Positions 1-11,563 of a DNA stretch of 64,000 nt are shown here, in pieces. The stretch is taken from positions 744,001-808,000 of the forward strand of contig NZ_AP029048.1 in assembly GCF_040371545.1 (NCBI RefSeq), read 5' to 3'. This DNA comes from Synechococcus sp. M16CYN (GTDB lineage: Bacteria > Cyanobacteriota > Cyanobacteriia > PCC-6307 > Cyanobiaceae). Positions within the stretch are counted from its first letter, which is position 1; every line of letters begins with the position of its first letter. A model generated the notes under the pieces. It ran no database searches. It saw only the letters and a list, made by a program, of their open reading frames with translations, and had not been told where the DNA came from. The position numbers and the translations under genes are program-made.

Positions 1-1564
<1,564 letters not shown>

Positions 1565-1604
1565 CAACGACAGCACATCTTTAACCACACTTGTGTGATC
1601 TCCT

Positions 1605-3233
1605 ATGGAATTAACGCTCTGGACTTATGAAGGTCCCCCGCATGTTGGGGCCATGCGAATTGCAGCTTCGATGAAAGGTGTGCATTACGTGTTGCACGCT
1701 CCGCAGGGCGATACCTATGCCGACCTTCTTTTCACCATGATTGAACGACAAAACAATCGACCACCCGTCACCTACACTACATTCCAAGCGCGTGACTTAG
1801 GCGGTGATACCGCAGAGCTCGTCAAGCGTCACGTGCGTGAAGCCGTTGAACGTTTCCGGCCCGATGCCCTTCTCGTTGGGGAAAGCTGCACAGCGGAATT
1901 GATTCAAGATCAACCCGGTGCTCTTGCTGAAGGGATGGGCTTGGACCTTCCGGTTGTGAGCCTTGAGCTTCCCGCCTACAGTAAAAAAGAAAACTGGGGA
2001 GCATCTGAAACCCTGTACCAATTGGTGCGTGGGCTTCTTAAGAATCACTATGTTCAAAGCGAGAGCCGAGATCCAACAGCCTGGATATCAGAAAATCGAA
2101 GGCCCTGCGTAAATCTGATTGGACCTTCACTCCTGGGATTTCGCTGTCGTGATGACGTAATCGAAATCAGTAGGCTTCTAGCGAACCATGGCATCAACAT
2201 CAATGCCGTAGTTCCACTTGAGGCTACGGTGGCTGATATTTTGCGGTTGCCACAGGCAGACTTAAACGTTTGTCTTTATGCGGAAATCGCTGAAACCTGT
2301 TGCAGTTGGATGGAACGCCAATTTGGACTCCCATTTACTCGAACGATACCCATTGGCGTGGGTGCCACAGCTGATTTTTTGGAAGAGATTCACGGACTCC
2401 TCGGGATGAATCCACCTGATGCAAAAGAAGGGCAACGTAGTTCCAGATTGCCCTGGTATTCTGCATCCGTCGACTCGACATATCTCACCGGCAAACGTGT
2501 TTTTATTTTTGGAGATGGAAGCCACGTTTTAGCTGCTGCACGAATTGCCAAGGAAGAACTGGGTTTTCAAGTGGTAGGATTGGGCACTTACAGCCGGGAG
2601 ATGGCTCGTCCGGTGCGAGCTGCAGCAAAAGCTTTAAGGCTGGAAGCCCTGATAAGCGATGACTATTTGGCCGTGGAAGCTGCGATGGCTGAGGCCGTGC
2701 CGGAACTAGTGCTCGGGACGCAAATGGAGCGTCACTGTGCCAAACGTTTAGGAATTCCTTGTGCGGTGATCAGTACGCCTATGCATGTACAAGATGTACC
2801 GGCACGATTTAGCCCTCAAATGGGATGGGAAGGTGCCAATGTGATTTTTGATAACTGGGTTTACCCACTAATGATGGGTTTGGAAGAGCACCTAATCGGG
2901 ATGTTCCGTCATGATTTTGAATTTGTGGACGGACATCAAAGTCATCTAGGCCATCTGGGTGGCCTACAAGCAGCTCAAGCTCAGGTTGACGAAACAGCTG
3001 CCACAGTAAGAGAACACAGTGGGAACAGTACTGACTCCCCAAGCCATTCCAAAGTTGGCGTCGCGACGCCAACTTTGGAATGGACCCTTGATGGCGAAGC
3101 CGAATTGAAAAAAATTCCATTCTTTGTACGCGGCAAGGTGCGGCGGAACACGGAGATCTTTGCTAAAGAACAGGGCATAGCCCGTATTGATAGTGAAATT
3201 CTCTATGACGCCAAAGCTCACTACGGCGCTTGA
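1605..3233 (+). CDS. chlB: Light-independent protochlorophyllide reductase subunit B (ChlB)
   Basis: ChlB is the partner of ChlN; it contributes to the [4Fe-4S] cluster and forms the substrate pocket. The 542-residue product opens with the typical [18 protein letters not shown] and contains the GESCTAEL segment of the family. Its C-terminal domain (about residues 495-542: [14 protein letters not shown] to YDAKAHYGA) is also typical. Between the catalytic core and this domain lies a variable linker, and in it a 40-bp perfect palindrome encodes residues of about 481-493 ([12 protein letters not shown]). The frame runs cleanly through the palindrome, so the protein should be functional. It sits between chlN and chlL. 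Confidence 0.97.
   Translation: MELTLWTYEGPPHVGAMRIAASMKGVHYVLHAPQGDTYADLLFTMIERQNNRPPVTYTTFQARDLGGDTAELVKRHVREAVERFRPDALLVGESCTAELIQDQPGALAEGMGLDLPVVSLELPAYSKKENWGASETLYQLVRGLLKNHYVQSESRDPTAWISENRRPCVNLIGPSLLGFRCRDDVIEISRLLANHGININAVVPLEATVADILRLPQADLNVCLYAEIAETCCSWMERQFGLPFTRTIPIGVGATADFLEEIHGLLGMNPPDAKEGQRSSRLPWYSASVDSTYLTGKRVFIFGDGSHVLAAARIAKEELGFQVVGLGTYSREMARPVRAAAKALRLEALISDDYLAVEAAMAEAVPELVLGTQMERHCAKRLGIPCAVISTPMHVQDVPARFSPQMGWEGANVIFDNWVYPLMMGLEEHLIGMFRHDFEFVDGHQSHLGHLGGLQAAQAQVDETAATVREHSGNSTDSPSHSKVGVATPTLEWTLDGEAELKKIPFFVRGKVRRNTEIFAKEQGIARIDSEILYDAKAHYGA
3044..3083. repeat. 40-bp perfect palindrome inside chlB
   Basis: Bases 3044-3063 (ccattccaaagttggcgtcg) are exactly the reverse complement of bases 3064-3083, giving a spacer-free inverted repeat of 2 x 20 bp. 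It lies in frame in the hypervariable linker of chlB. It could form a cruciform or a long mRNA hairpin. No second complete copy was found in the window; ten bases of it recur by chance in ilvB near 21651. Confidence 0.95.
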
Positions 3234-3384
3234 TTATTTAGGGTCTGTTAACTAATGCATAAGTATTTGTCATTGACGTTTTTGAGAAAAGTGTGAGCAA
3301 ATGAACACTGTTCAACCACTTATGTCGAATTAACCATGGACATAACAAACGGGCCCAGCATTGAACTTCAATGAAGATAGATAG

Positions 3385-4284
<900 letters not shown>

Positions 4285-4446
4285 GTTAGGTCTTTATTAC
4301 TTTTAGAGCTCTTAATATAAAAAGCTTCTTTAAGCATCGTTTGGATTAGAAGTGTTAAGCCTTAGTTGTAACAGTAATACGACAATATAAGATATTGAGG
4401 AAAATCGGGTATCGTTATTGTCAGCTTGTCTAATCAGAATAAGCTG

Positions 4447-5403
4447 TTAGTGAAGTCCGACAAGTTGTTTGGATAAGTTCCACACTTTTGAGGCAGTTTC
4501 TCGATCAGTAGCCTGTTCCGACAGTTGCTGGTTGAATTGCTTGCCATTTTTCTTTTGGCGGTTGCCCCAACTCCAATGCACCCCAGATTCAGCAAAATCT
4601 GAATCTGCCAACACCTTGGCGACTCGGTCACCAGCTAGCGCTTGGGTGACATAACCGCCGGTAATATTTTTTTGGAACCAAGGAAAGATCACTTGAAATG
4701 CTTTCGGGGCATTACGAAACAGTGACGAGTCTGCGACACAACCGGGATAGAGAGAACTAAACGTGATACCTGTTTTTTCATGAAGCCGCTGATGCAGCTC
4801 TTGCATCATGATCATATTGCATAACTTGCTGTCTTTATAAGCCTTCCCTGGCTTAAATTCCCTCCCATTAGCCATAGAAACAGGATCTAGAAAACCCAAC
4901 TCAAAGCCAGAAAGATCTCCTAAGTCAGCTGGTGCAGGAATAGGAATTTTACCGCCTAATTCCTTTGAATTTGCCGTTACCGTGCCGAGAATCACAACAC
5001 GCCTAGATGGGTGATTAGATGCCCTCAAACGATCTAGCAAAAGTTGGATCAGCAGAAAATGGCCTAAGTGATTAGTGGCCATCGATATTTCATAACCTTG
5101 TGGTGAACGCTCGGGTTGCTTCAACTTCGGCTTGTAAACCGCAGCATTACAAACGACAGCATCAAGCTTCTCCGGAAGACTTTGCATAGAGCGACGAATA
5201 CTATCTAAATCACCGAGATCCATTGCAACGTGCTCTATTCGCTCTTTAGGGATCTTCAGTTCTGCTGCCGCTGCTGTTGCCCGTTGTGGACTGCGATTGG
5301 CCGTAATCACCTGCCAGCCGTGCATTGCCAAAGTGTTCGCAGCGTTTAGACCAATACCCGATGTCGTACCAGTAATCAAAACAGTGCCTGGTGTGCCGTA
5401 CAT
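4447..5403 (-). CDS. por: Light-dependent protochlorophyllide oxidoreductase (LPOR)
   Basis: This short-chain dehydrogenase reduces protochlorophyllide with NADPH in a light-driven step, doing the same job as ChlLNB. The 318-residue protein has the Rossmann motif TGTTSGIG (residues 11-18), NAA at 86-88 and the catalytic pair Tyr189/Lys193 in AYKDSK. The LPOR-typical [14 protein letters not shown] follows, with the conserved Cys at 222. The long insert around residues 150-185 separates LPOR from ordinary SDRs. It converges on chlL, so light-dependent and light-independent enzymes sit side by side. Start and length fit the family. Confidence 0.96.
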   Translation of the reverse strand: MYGTPGTVLITGTTSGIGLNAANTLAMHGWQVITANRSPQRATAAAAELKIPKERIEHVAMDLGDLDSIRRSMQSLPEKLDAVVCNAAVYKPKLKQPERSPQGYEISMATNHLGHFLLIQLLLDRLRASNHPSRRVVILGTVTANSKELGGKIPIPAPADLGDLSGFELGFLDPVSMANGREFKPGKAYKDSKLCNMIMMQELHQRLHEKTGITFSSLYPGCVADSSLFRNAPKAFQVIFPWFQKNITGGYVTQALAGDRVAKVLADSDFAESGVHWSWGNRQKKNGKQFNQQLSEQATDRETASKVWNLSKQLVGLH

Positions 5404-5472
5404 GACAAGAGGTCGAACAGAAACATAGTCTGGGAGTCAACAGCAAAACGCTGCATCATGTGGTCATGAAAT

Positions 5473-5799
5473 TCAGTGCCAAATAATTCGAATTCGATTT
5501 GGGGCAATCCATTGATCCTGCTCATCTATTAAGCGTTTCTCACCACCGATGCTAAACAAATGATCAAATCGCCTTTGTAATGTTCGCAATTTTATTGATT
5601 CTGCTGCAACAACAGCAGCCAACTCTTCGTGACGATCAAATCGCTCTTGATAAGCACCAGAAAGACGTACCAAACTAACTCCACTGAGGATTATCAAACC
5701 TACTTTGACTGTCAAAGCAAGAACACTGCACTGAAGCTCACGACGATCTGCTTGCAGCTGAATGTCAGTAACCACGTGTGCAGTGTCAGGCTGAGACAT
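5473..5799 (-). CDS. Small single-pass membrane protein, unknown function
   Basis: I do not recognise this 108-residue protein. A hydrophobic segment at about residues 28-46 (VLALTVKVGLIILSGVSLV) is followed by a charged, helix-prone region (ERFDRHEELAAVVAAESIKLRTLQ), suggesting one membrane span with a cytoplasmic helical tail. It lies 69 bp upstream of por on the same strand and could be cotranscribed with it, which hints at a pigment- or thylakoid-related role, but that is only inference. Base composition matches neighbouring genes. Confidence 0.6.
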   Translation of the reverse strand: MSQPDTAHVVTDIQLQADRRELQCSVLALTVKVGLIILSGVSLVRLSGAYQERFDRHEELAAVVAAESIKLRTLQRRFDHLFSIGGEKRLIDEQDQWIAPNRIRIIWH

Positions 5800-5935
5800 T
5801 GATCAAATTCAAAGTTAAACGCGGACAACGGTTTAAAACCTGTTACCCGTTTATATAACGCGGCCAGATCTAGTGCCAAACCTGTAATGGTCAATCAAAT
5901 TAGGTATTGCTGATGCGTTTAATGGCTATTACTAC

Positions 5936-6040
5936 TCAGGCACGGTACAAACTCACAGAAAGACGCAAAGCCAATACGGCAGCGTGGGCGGCAACCACGA
6001 GAGCAATAAAGATTTCAGCAGCAGAAAGGGCGGAGGCCAT
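5936..6040 (-). CDS. psaM: Photosystem I reaction centre subunit XII (PsaM), 34 aa
   Basis: PsaM is a tiny single-helix subunit at the photosystem I trimer periphery. The 34-residue product starts at the ATG ending at 6040 and is essentially one transmembrane helix: MASALSAAEIFIALVVAAHA, followed by a tail that ends RLSVSLYRA. The pattern of an aromatic residue then VALV, then AVLA-RLS--LY, matches PsaM from other cyanobacteria as I remember them. The frame continues open upstream to 6130, but those residues are not PsaM-like. The gene is divergent from crr6 (88 bp apart) and lies in the chlorophyll/PSI region. Confidence 0.8.
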   Translation of the reverse strand: MASALSAAEIFIALVVAAHAAVLALRLSVSLYRA

Positions 6041-6128
6041 AGATGAGAGAACATCTAAACAACACTCCCATTCTTCTTCCTTGGGGCCGTTACAGGCCAT
6101 CATTCGCAAAAGCCTGTCACACCAACTC

Positions 6129-6599
6129 ATGGATCCGATTGTAATCGATGCAACATCAATTCGTCATCTTGATCTCAGTCCACTTCGGATTTGTACCGAT
6201 CAGTCACTCAACTCATTGCTAGACCAAGGTCCAATTCTCGAGCTCAATTTCCACTGGCCCAGAGACGCAAGAGACCCACGGGAATTAGCGGAATGCCCAG
6301 AACCTCGTCTCTGGGCGTTGCGTGCTGATGCGCGTTATCCCTGGTTACCTCTTATACTGGAGCGTGACCGAGGTAGCTTGATTCGCCACGTTGCAATGGT
6401 AGTTTCGCATACCTTTAACCGCAGCGAAGGGCTGCGATTTGATCCCCAAGCACTCGATCTTTGGCTTACACATCGTCTGATGCAACTCGACGAGCTTTGC
6501 AACGAGAAGCTTAATCGACCTATGCGAGGTAATCTCTCGCAGATGGCAGTCGCCCTCGGTTACGAGCTCAACGACAGCTTTTGGGCCCTGTTGAACTAA
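6129..6599 (+). CDS. CRR6-like NDH-1 assembly factor (DUF1817)
   Basis: The 156-residue product resembles the CRR6/DUF1817 family, needed in chloroplasts for assembling the hydrophilic arm of the photosynthetic NDH complex (NDH-1 in cyanobacteria). Supporting stretches are FHWPRDARDPRELAECPEPR, LWALRADARYPWLPLIL and the C-terminal MAVALGYELNDSFWALL. The frame is open from 5907, but the upstream part overlaps psaM on the other strand and is not family-like; ATG 6129 (MDPIVIDATSI) gives the family length. It is soluble, with no signal peptide or membrane span. Confidence 0.78.
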   Translation: MDPIVIDATSIRHLDLSPLRICTDQSLNSLLDQGPILELNFHWPRDARDPRELAECPEPRLWALRADARYPWLPLILERDRGSLIRHVAMVVSHTFNRSEGLRFDPQALDLWLTHRLMQLDELCNEKLNRPMRGNLSQMAVALGYELNDSFWALLN

Positions 6600-6679
6600 A
6601 AGCAACCCAGCTCAACCAAAATTGGATAACGCAGTGATAACCATCAACTGCTAGCATGATAGTCAAATATCAAACCTAA

Positions 6680-6838
6680 ATGGTACGAGCATCAAAGCAA
6701 CCGACCATTCACGGCTTTGCCACAGCAGCTACCCAACCCAGTAACAGCCCTAATCGGGAGCTTGTAGCAACCTTTATGCATAAACTATTGATGAGGCAGC
6801 GCTTAGGAGAGCAGAGCACAGCTGAAGTGTTGATCTGA
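6680..6838 (+). CDS. Possible small ORF, 52 aa, unknown
   Basis: An ATG-started frame of 52 codons in the gap after crr6. The product is soluble and basic (MVRASKQPTIHGFATA at the start, then RELVATFMHKLLMRQRLG). I do not recognise it. No strong ribosome-binding site precedes the ATG. It could be a small gene or chance. Confidence 0.25.
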   Translation: MVRASKQPTIHGFATAATQPSNSPNRELVATFMHKLLMRQRLGEQSTAEVLI

Positions 6839-7395
6839 ACAGCTTGGCTAACTCAAGTAGATATCAATCCAATTAACAAATGAGATCCATGACCAATTCT
6901 TTTTCAGAGCCAAGTATTCCGGCAATCCTATTAGCAGTGTAATCAACCCCCGCTAGAAAAGAGTAGAGGTAAATTCAGTCATCGCATGGTTCCTCAGATG
7001 GGAGTTGCTGAAAGGCACAAGGCGTGGAAGCGGTATTGATGGTTTCTTTGGTATAACCAACAGCGTTCAAATTGCAGCAAAGCTTGCTAGTATTGCTGCC
7101 AACAGGGCCAGTTCAGCTGTTAAAGCTGGACGCAGGAAGACAGGTGCGCTGCGTGAGTGAACGATTTTGCTCGCTAAAACCGTCGGTCTGAAACAACAGC
7201 TGGATTGCCTGTAGCTAAAATTTGGTAAAGAGGTAGGTATGATTTGGCCAAAGTAAAAGAAGGATAGGAACCCTGTGGTTATCATTATGATTTAGTAAGT
7301 CCACCATATCGCCGGCCAGAAACCCTGGAGCGGCTGAGGTTGGCGCGTTCGCCAAGACAGCATGACAACCGATTCCCGTACCTCATACCTAGATA
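6839..7395. other. Gap before the ligase-like gene, possible coding remnant
   Basis: No supportable gene. A plus-strand frame ending at the TGA at 7158-7160 is open for over 60 codons and ends with a coding-like tail (SVQIAAKLASIAANRASSAV, then KAGRRKTGALRE), but it has no ATG or GTG start and no recognised family. It may be the 3' end of a lost gene. Confidence 0.3.
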
Positions 7396-8130
7396 GTGTC
7401 TTTTAGCACACTCCCCACAGGGCGGTTCATCCCCACCCTGCGTGCCGATGGTTACACCCAAATGGCATTGGATCGTTTGTTGCTTAATCAAAACCAGACC
7501 CGGCCAGTCCTTCGCTTTTATCAATGGTCTGGCCCATGGTTATCGCTGGGACGACATCAGCGCAGTTGGCCAGAACACTGGAATGAACTTGTCCAGGCCA
7601 AAGAGATCACACTGGTACGTCGTCCAAGTGGCGGTCGGGCTGTCTTACATTCGGGCGGTTTAACCTATGCTCTCTTATGGCCCGACGCTCCGCGACGACG
7701 GCGACAGGCTTACCTAGAGGCATGTCAGTGGCTAATCGACGGATTTAGTACCTTGGGCTTGTCACTCTGCTTTGGCCATGAAATTGCAACGACTGATTGC
7801 ATCAATTGCTTCGCACAGTCTACAGCAGCAGATCTAGTTGACTCCGGAGGAGTTAAACGCATCGGAAGTGCACAGTGCTGGCAACAGGGACGTCTGCTTC
7901 AACACGGAGAAATAGTCCTGGATCCATCGGTTGACCTATGGCGGTCGGTATTCAAAGAAGCGCCACCGGTATCAGCCCCTTCCTCAATTCCTAGAGACAC
8001 GCTAGACAAGCACCTTAGCAATGCCCTGAAGCGTTCGTGGTCTGAAACAGATTGGCATACCGAAGGGCTGAGCATCAGCGAACATCAGGAATTGGCTTCG
8101 CTGGTTTCTTCATCGGTGCTCTGGGCCTGA
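7396..8130 (+). CDS. Lipoate/biotin protein ligase family protein
   Basis: A 244-residue member of the BPL/LplA/LipB fold, which activates or transfers lipoyl, octanoyl or biotinyl groups to carrier proteins. The signature RRPSGGRAVLH lies at about residues 75-85, preceded by SLGRHQ; the later segment KRIGSAQCWQQGRLLQHGEI matches the K-x-x-GSAQ-(x)n-HGS region of lipoate ligases. It starts with GTG at 7396; the second frame-internal ATG (7462) would remove the first strand. Its 3' end overlaps the convergent M50 gene by 46 bp. Which acyl group it handles cannot be told from the sequence. Confidence 0.85.
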   Translation: MSFSTLPTGRFIPTLRADGYTQMALDRLLLNQNQTRPVLRFYQWSGPWLSLGRHQRSWPEHWNELVQAKEITLVRRPSGGRAVLHSGGLTYALLWPDAPRRRRQAYLEACQWLIDGFSTLGLSLCFGHEIATTDCINCFAQSTAADLVDSGGVKRIGSAQCWQQGRLLQHGEIVLDPSVDLWRSVFKEAPPVSAPSSIPRDTLDKHLSNALKRSWSETDWHTEGLSISEHQELASLVSSSVLWA

Positions 8131-9338
8131 ATCGACGCTACCACCTGAGGTAGCACTACCAAACCCATTGGATAGCTGTTTTGCTGTCGCGCCACTGAGA
8201 GAAACGATGCTGGCAATGTGATGCCTAATCGTTTCAACACAGCATCCCCAACATCGCTGCGATCGATTGTGGCGTTTGGCAAACCAGCAGCACTTAGAAC
8301 GAGTAAACGGCCCTCCGTTGACTTCTCCAGGGCTCCAACTGCCTCCCAAAGGGCGGCACTACAAGAAATTGATGGAAGATCATCAAGCGGCTGCATGTGA
8401 TCCTCCACCTTTTGTCGATCCCATTGCTGAATGGGCAAATTAAGCAGCGGTTGATCATCAATCCAACCTACCCAACGACCGCATTTGCACACCAAGACCC
8501 AATCTGCTGCACCGGCGTTTTCTTTTGCGTGCAAACGCATCTGGCTAAGACGACGCAAGGGTTGATCTGCTTCAATGACTCGAAAAGCATGACCCGCAGC
8601 CTGATCTACATTTAAATCTTGGAGAATTTTCTGGAGGAAAAGTATCTGTGATTGACTGCGGTTAGCACTAAGGCCAAACCAACCAATTAAGATTAATAAC
8701 AATCCATTTACGCCAGCGCCTTGCCATAGAAATAGACCACCTATCACGATCATCAGGGTCGAGAGCAAGCGCCCCAAGGCTGAGGCTACCTGGACACCAC
8801 GTTTTTGGCTACCCGTAATTTTCCAAACCAAAGCTTTAAGAATCAAGCCACCATCAAGTGGAAGACCTGGTAGGAGATTGAACAAGGCAAGCATCAGGTT
8901 GAGCAAACCGACTTGCCTAAATAGGATGGTGAATAGGGGTTGCTGTACTGTTAAGGCTTCAGCTACGAGCAACATTCCTAGCGCTAGCAGTAGGCTGACG
9001 ATTGGTCCGGCGGCCGCAATGCGAAGGTTTCCCATAGCCGTGGAGCACTCTTTCTCTACTCGGGCGATACCGCCGAGATGAAATAGAGTGATACTCACCA
9101 CTTTCACGCCTTCTCGGAGCGCCATTAGGGCATGGCCGAGTTCATGCAGAAGGACTGAAGCAAAGAGGAGTAGCGTAGTGAGCAGCGCGAATCCCCAACT
9201 GAGTACAATTGGTTCAACGGCTGCAGTGTAACGAGGCTGGAACAAGGTCGTGAATATCGCAACCGCAAACAGCCACGTCGGCTGAACCTTTATGGGAATT
9301 CCCACAATTTTGAAAAGTTGCCAGCCTTCTCTCACCAC
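8085..9338 (-). CDS. Site-2 protease family (M50) membrane metalloprotease
   Basis: A 417-residue intramembrane zinc protease. The N-terminal half has several membrane spans with HELGH (about residues 65-69) and the second zinc-ligand motif LPGLPLDGG (about 158-166). The hydrophilic C-terminal ~190 residues occupy the place where related proteins carry a CBS pair, with weak resemblance only (VLVCKCGRWVGWI, then RLLVLSAAGLP). Such proteases cut membrane-anchored regulators or signal-peptide remnants. It is convergent with the ligase-like gene and divergent from trpF (69 bp). Confidence 0.9.
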   Translation of the reverse strand: MVREGWQLFKIVGIPIKVQPTWLFAVAIFTTLFQPRYTAAVEPIVLSWGFALLTTLLLFASVLLHELGHALMALREGVKVVSITLFHLGGIARVEKECSTAMGNLRIAAAGPIVSLLLALGMLLVAEALTVQQPLFTILFRQVGLLNLMLALFNLLPGLPLDGGLILKALVWKITGSQKRGVQVASALGRLLSTLMIVIGGLFLWQGAGVNGLLLILIGWFGLSANRSQSQILFLQKILQDLNVDQAAGHAFRVIEADQPLRRLSQMRLHAKENAGAADWVLVCKCGRWVGWIDDQPLLNLPIQQWDRQKVEDHMQPLDDLPSISCSAALWEAVGALEKSTEGRLLVLSAAGLPNATIDRSDVGDAVLKRLGITLPASFLSVARQQNSYPMGLVVLPQVVASIQAQSTDEETSEANS

Positions 9339-9407
9339 TAACCCGGGGATTGTGTCGCTTCGAGGACATGTTATCCCTGATCCTAAAGGAAGAAATGAAT
9401 AGTCCCT

Positions 9408-10073
9408 ATGAGCGACTCTCTCTCTGTGCCAGCTATCAAGATTTGTGGGTTAACGGATATAGAGCAGGCACTAGCTATTGCAGCCATGGATGTTCAAGCC
9501 ATCGGAGCAATCGGTGTGGCCAAGAGTGCACGGTTTGTCGACTCTGCCCGACGCCGGAGCCTTTTTAAGGCCTTGCAAGAGAAAACACCAAATTTAAAAA
9601 GGGTTTGGGTTGTTGCCGATCCGAGTGATGGAGATCTGAGAGAAGCCTTGATTGGAGATGGAACTCCTTCATCAATTCAGCTACACGGTGCTGAATCACC
9701 ATCGAGATGTGCAGCTCTCCAACAACGGTGGCCGGATGTTGAATGGTGGAAAGCTTTACGGCCTCGCAGAGCCGAAGATCTTGAAATAATGAAGCTTTAT
9801 TCCGGAACTGTCGATGCTCTCCTTCTCGATGCTTGGAGCCCTAATCAGCTTGGTGGAACGGGTCACCGGTTGCCCTTGGACTGGATTTCTAGGAGGACTC
9901 AATTTACACCATGGTGGCTAGCGGGAGGGATAAATGCCGAGTGGATTCCAAAACTTTTACGCGAAGTTTCACCTGATGGATTAGACGCGTCTAGCATGCT
10001 TGAAGTTAAACCAGGTTTGAAGGATCTTGGCAAAGTTCAAGACTTAGTTGATGCGGTCCAGTCTCTAGGCTAG
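9408..10073 (+). CDS. trpF: Phosphoribosylanthranilate isomerase (TrpF)
   Basis: TrpF converts N-(5-phosphoribosyl)anthranilate to CdRP in tryptophan synthesis. The 221-residue TIM-barrel protein has the catalytic-Cys motif KICGLTD near the N terminus. It also has IQLHGAES, LLLDAWSPNQLGGTGH (general-acid Asp region) and the phosphate-binding WWLAGGINAEW, followed by the GLDASSMLEVKPGLKD-type C-terminal loop in which SSGVE is replaced by SSMLE. It stands alone, converging on folE with one base between them. An ATG at 9408 is well placed relative to the family start. Confidence 0.95.
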   Translation: MSDSLSVPAIKICGLTDIEQALAIAAMDVQAIGAIGVAKSARFVDSARRRSLFKALQEKTPNLKRVWVVADPSDGDLREALIGDGTPSSIQLHGAESPSRCAALQQRWPDVEWWKALRPRRAEDLEIMKLYSGTVDALLLDAWSPNQLGGTGHRLPLDWISRRTQFTPWWLAGGINAEWIPKLLREVSPDGLDASSMLEVKPGLKDLGKVQDLVDAVQSLG

Positions 10074-10074
10074 T

Positions 10075-10821
10075 TTACGAGTCTAGAAGAGCCTGCTGTT
10101 GACGCACCAACTCAAAAAACTCTTGCTTAAGGCTTGAGTCATGACGAAAGTCACCCCGTACAACCGAATTAACCATGCTGGTTTGCGGCTCTTTTACTCC
10201 ACGCCACTTCATACAATAGTGTTGAGCTCTGATGATGATTCCCAAGCCCTGAGGTTCGCAAAGTTTTTCGATCTCATTTGCCAGAATCATCACGGCTTCC
10301 TCTTGGATGTGAGGTCGGGAAAACACCCAATCAGCTACTCGTGTAAACTTTGATAATCCAATCACACGACTACCTGGTTTAATTCCAATCCAACAGTTGC
10401 CCATAATGGGTACAAGATGATGTGAACAAGCAGAACGAACTGTGATCGGGCCGACTGTATAAATTTCATCGAGTTGCTTCACGTTGGGGAAACTTGCTAC
10501 CTTGGGCTGCGGATGATAGCGGCCCTTGAATACCTCGTGGAGATACATGCGAGCAACGCGTTCAGCTGTCTCATTAGTGTTGTGATCGTTATCGATATCA
10601 ATCACAAGAGTGCGCAATAGATCACGTACTTTGTCGGCTACTTCCACTTCAAGCCTAGCTAACTCACCAGGTTCTAAGTGCTCAGAAATGTTGTCATTAG
10701 CGAGAAATGGCACTCCAGCTTGTTGCAGACGTTCTCGAATTTCACTCGAGAGGTCAGAATGAATAACGCTGTCGGTGCCGATAGCAGTGCCACGGGAAAC
10801 GAAGGGGACGGTAGTAGTCAT
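10075..10821 (-). CDS. folE: GTP cyclohydrolase I (FolE)
   Basis: FolE opens GTP to 7,8-dihydroneopterin triphosphate, the first step of folate and pterin synthesis. The 248-residue protein has the zinc-ligand region RSACSHHLVPIMG, the catalytic segment FTRVADWVFSRPHIQEE and AQHYCMKWRGVKEP carrying the second zinc cysteine. The N-terminal ~50 residues are variable. It is the last gene of the minus-strand series ado-aar-accA-SDR-folE, starting 10 bp after the SDR stop, so it is probably cotranscribed. Confidence 0.96.
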   Translation of the reverse strand: MTTTVPFVSRGTAIGTDSVIHSDLSSEIRERLQQAGVPFLANDNISEHLEPGELARLEVEVADKVRDLLRTLVIDIDNDHNTNETAERVARMYLHEVFKGRYHPQPKVASFPNVKQLDEIYTVGPITVRSACSHHLVPIMGNCWIGIKPGSRVIGLSKFTRVADWVFSRPHIQEEAVMILANEIEKLCEPQGLGIIIRAQHYCMKWRGVKEPQTSMVNSVVRGDFRHDSSLKQEFFELVRQQQALLDS

Positions 10822-10831
10822 AACGATTCGT

Positions 10832-11539
10832 TTAGAAGGCGCCGGCAGCCGGCATAAGTGTGAGGTCTTCGATCACTTGATTGGAGGGTTGCTCAGCCAG
10901 GCTTACCAATGCATCAGCAGCTTGATCGACAGTGAGCATGGCATGACGATTGAAATCGCTGTGTACGGTTTCTGCATCCCATAAAGGGGTGTTTACAGCG
11001 CCAAGTGTGAGCGTACAAGCACGGATACCACGTTGCCGCTCTTCCTCCGCCAAGCAACGCGTGAAGGCAGAAAGAGCAGCTTTAGTCGTGCAATACGCAC
11101 CCCACTGAGGGAATGCATTCCGAGCAGCGTGGCTGCTTACGTTGATCACCAGACCACCCTGTGGTCGCATAACAGGAACAACCGCAGAACACACTTGCAT
11201 AACGCTAGTGAGATTGAGTTGAAACAACCATTGCCAATGCTCAAGCGGCATAGCCAAAAGATCACCGGTATAGGCAGCGCCGGCGTTGTTGATCAGTATG
11301 GAGGGAGTGCCTCCTTTAGACATCAAACTTGCGAATGCAGTGCTGATCGAACCTGAATCGATAAGATCAATTGCTGCTGTCGCAACGAGCGAACCCGAAG
11401 AGCGCAGAGGGATCGCAAGCTCCTCAAGCTGACTTAGGTTACGTGCGGTTAGCAACAGATCCCAACCTCTATAAGCAAGGAGCTCTGCCGTGCGTCGCCC
11501 AATGCCTCGACTGGCGCCTGTGATCAATGCCGTTGGCAA
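10832..11539 (-). CDS. Short-chain dehydrogenase/reductase
   Basis: A 235-residue NAD(P)-dependent SDR with the classical elements in order: TGASRGIG cofactor loop (residues 7-14), NNAG (85-88), the catalytic Ser in NVSSHAARN and the YCTTK pair (Tyr/Lys about 149/153). The substrate is unknown. Its position between accA and folE in the hydrocarbon block suggests an oxidoreductase of lipid or pterin metabolism, but the motifs do not decide. Start and length are normal for classical SDRs. Confidence 0.88.
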   Translation of the reverse strand: MPTALITGASRGIGRRTAELLAYRGWDLLLTARNLSQLEELAIPLRSSGSLVATAAIDLIDSGSISTAFASLMSKGGTPSILINNAGAAYTGDLLAMPLEHWQWLFQLNLTSVMQVCSAVVPVMRPQGGLVINVSSHAARNAFPQWGAYCTTKAALSAFTRCLAEEERQRGIRACTLTLGAVNTPLWDAETVHSDFNRHAMLTVDQAADALVSLAEQPSNQVIEDLTLMPAAGAF

Positions 11540-11563
11540 ACGCTTTTAGCAAACAGAGGCATA

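Noticed and set aside
5907-6128. N-terminal extension of the CRR6-like frame
   Set aside because: It overlaps psaM on the opposite strand and does not resemble the family; ATG 6129 gives the normal length.
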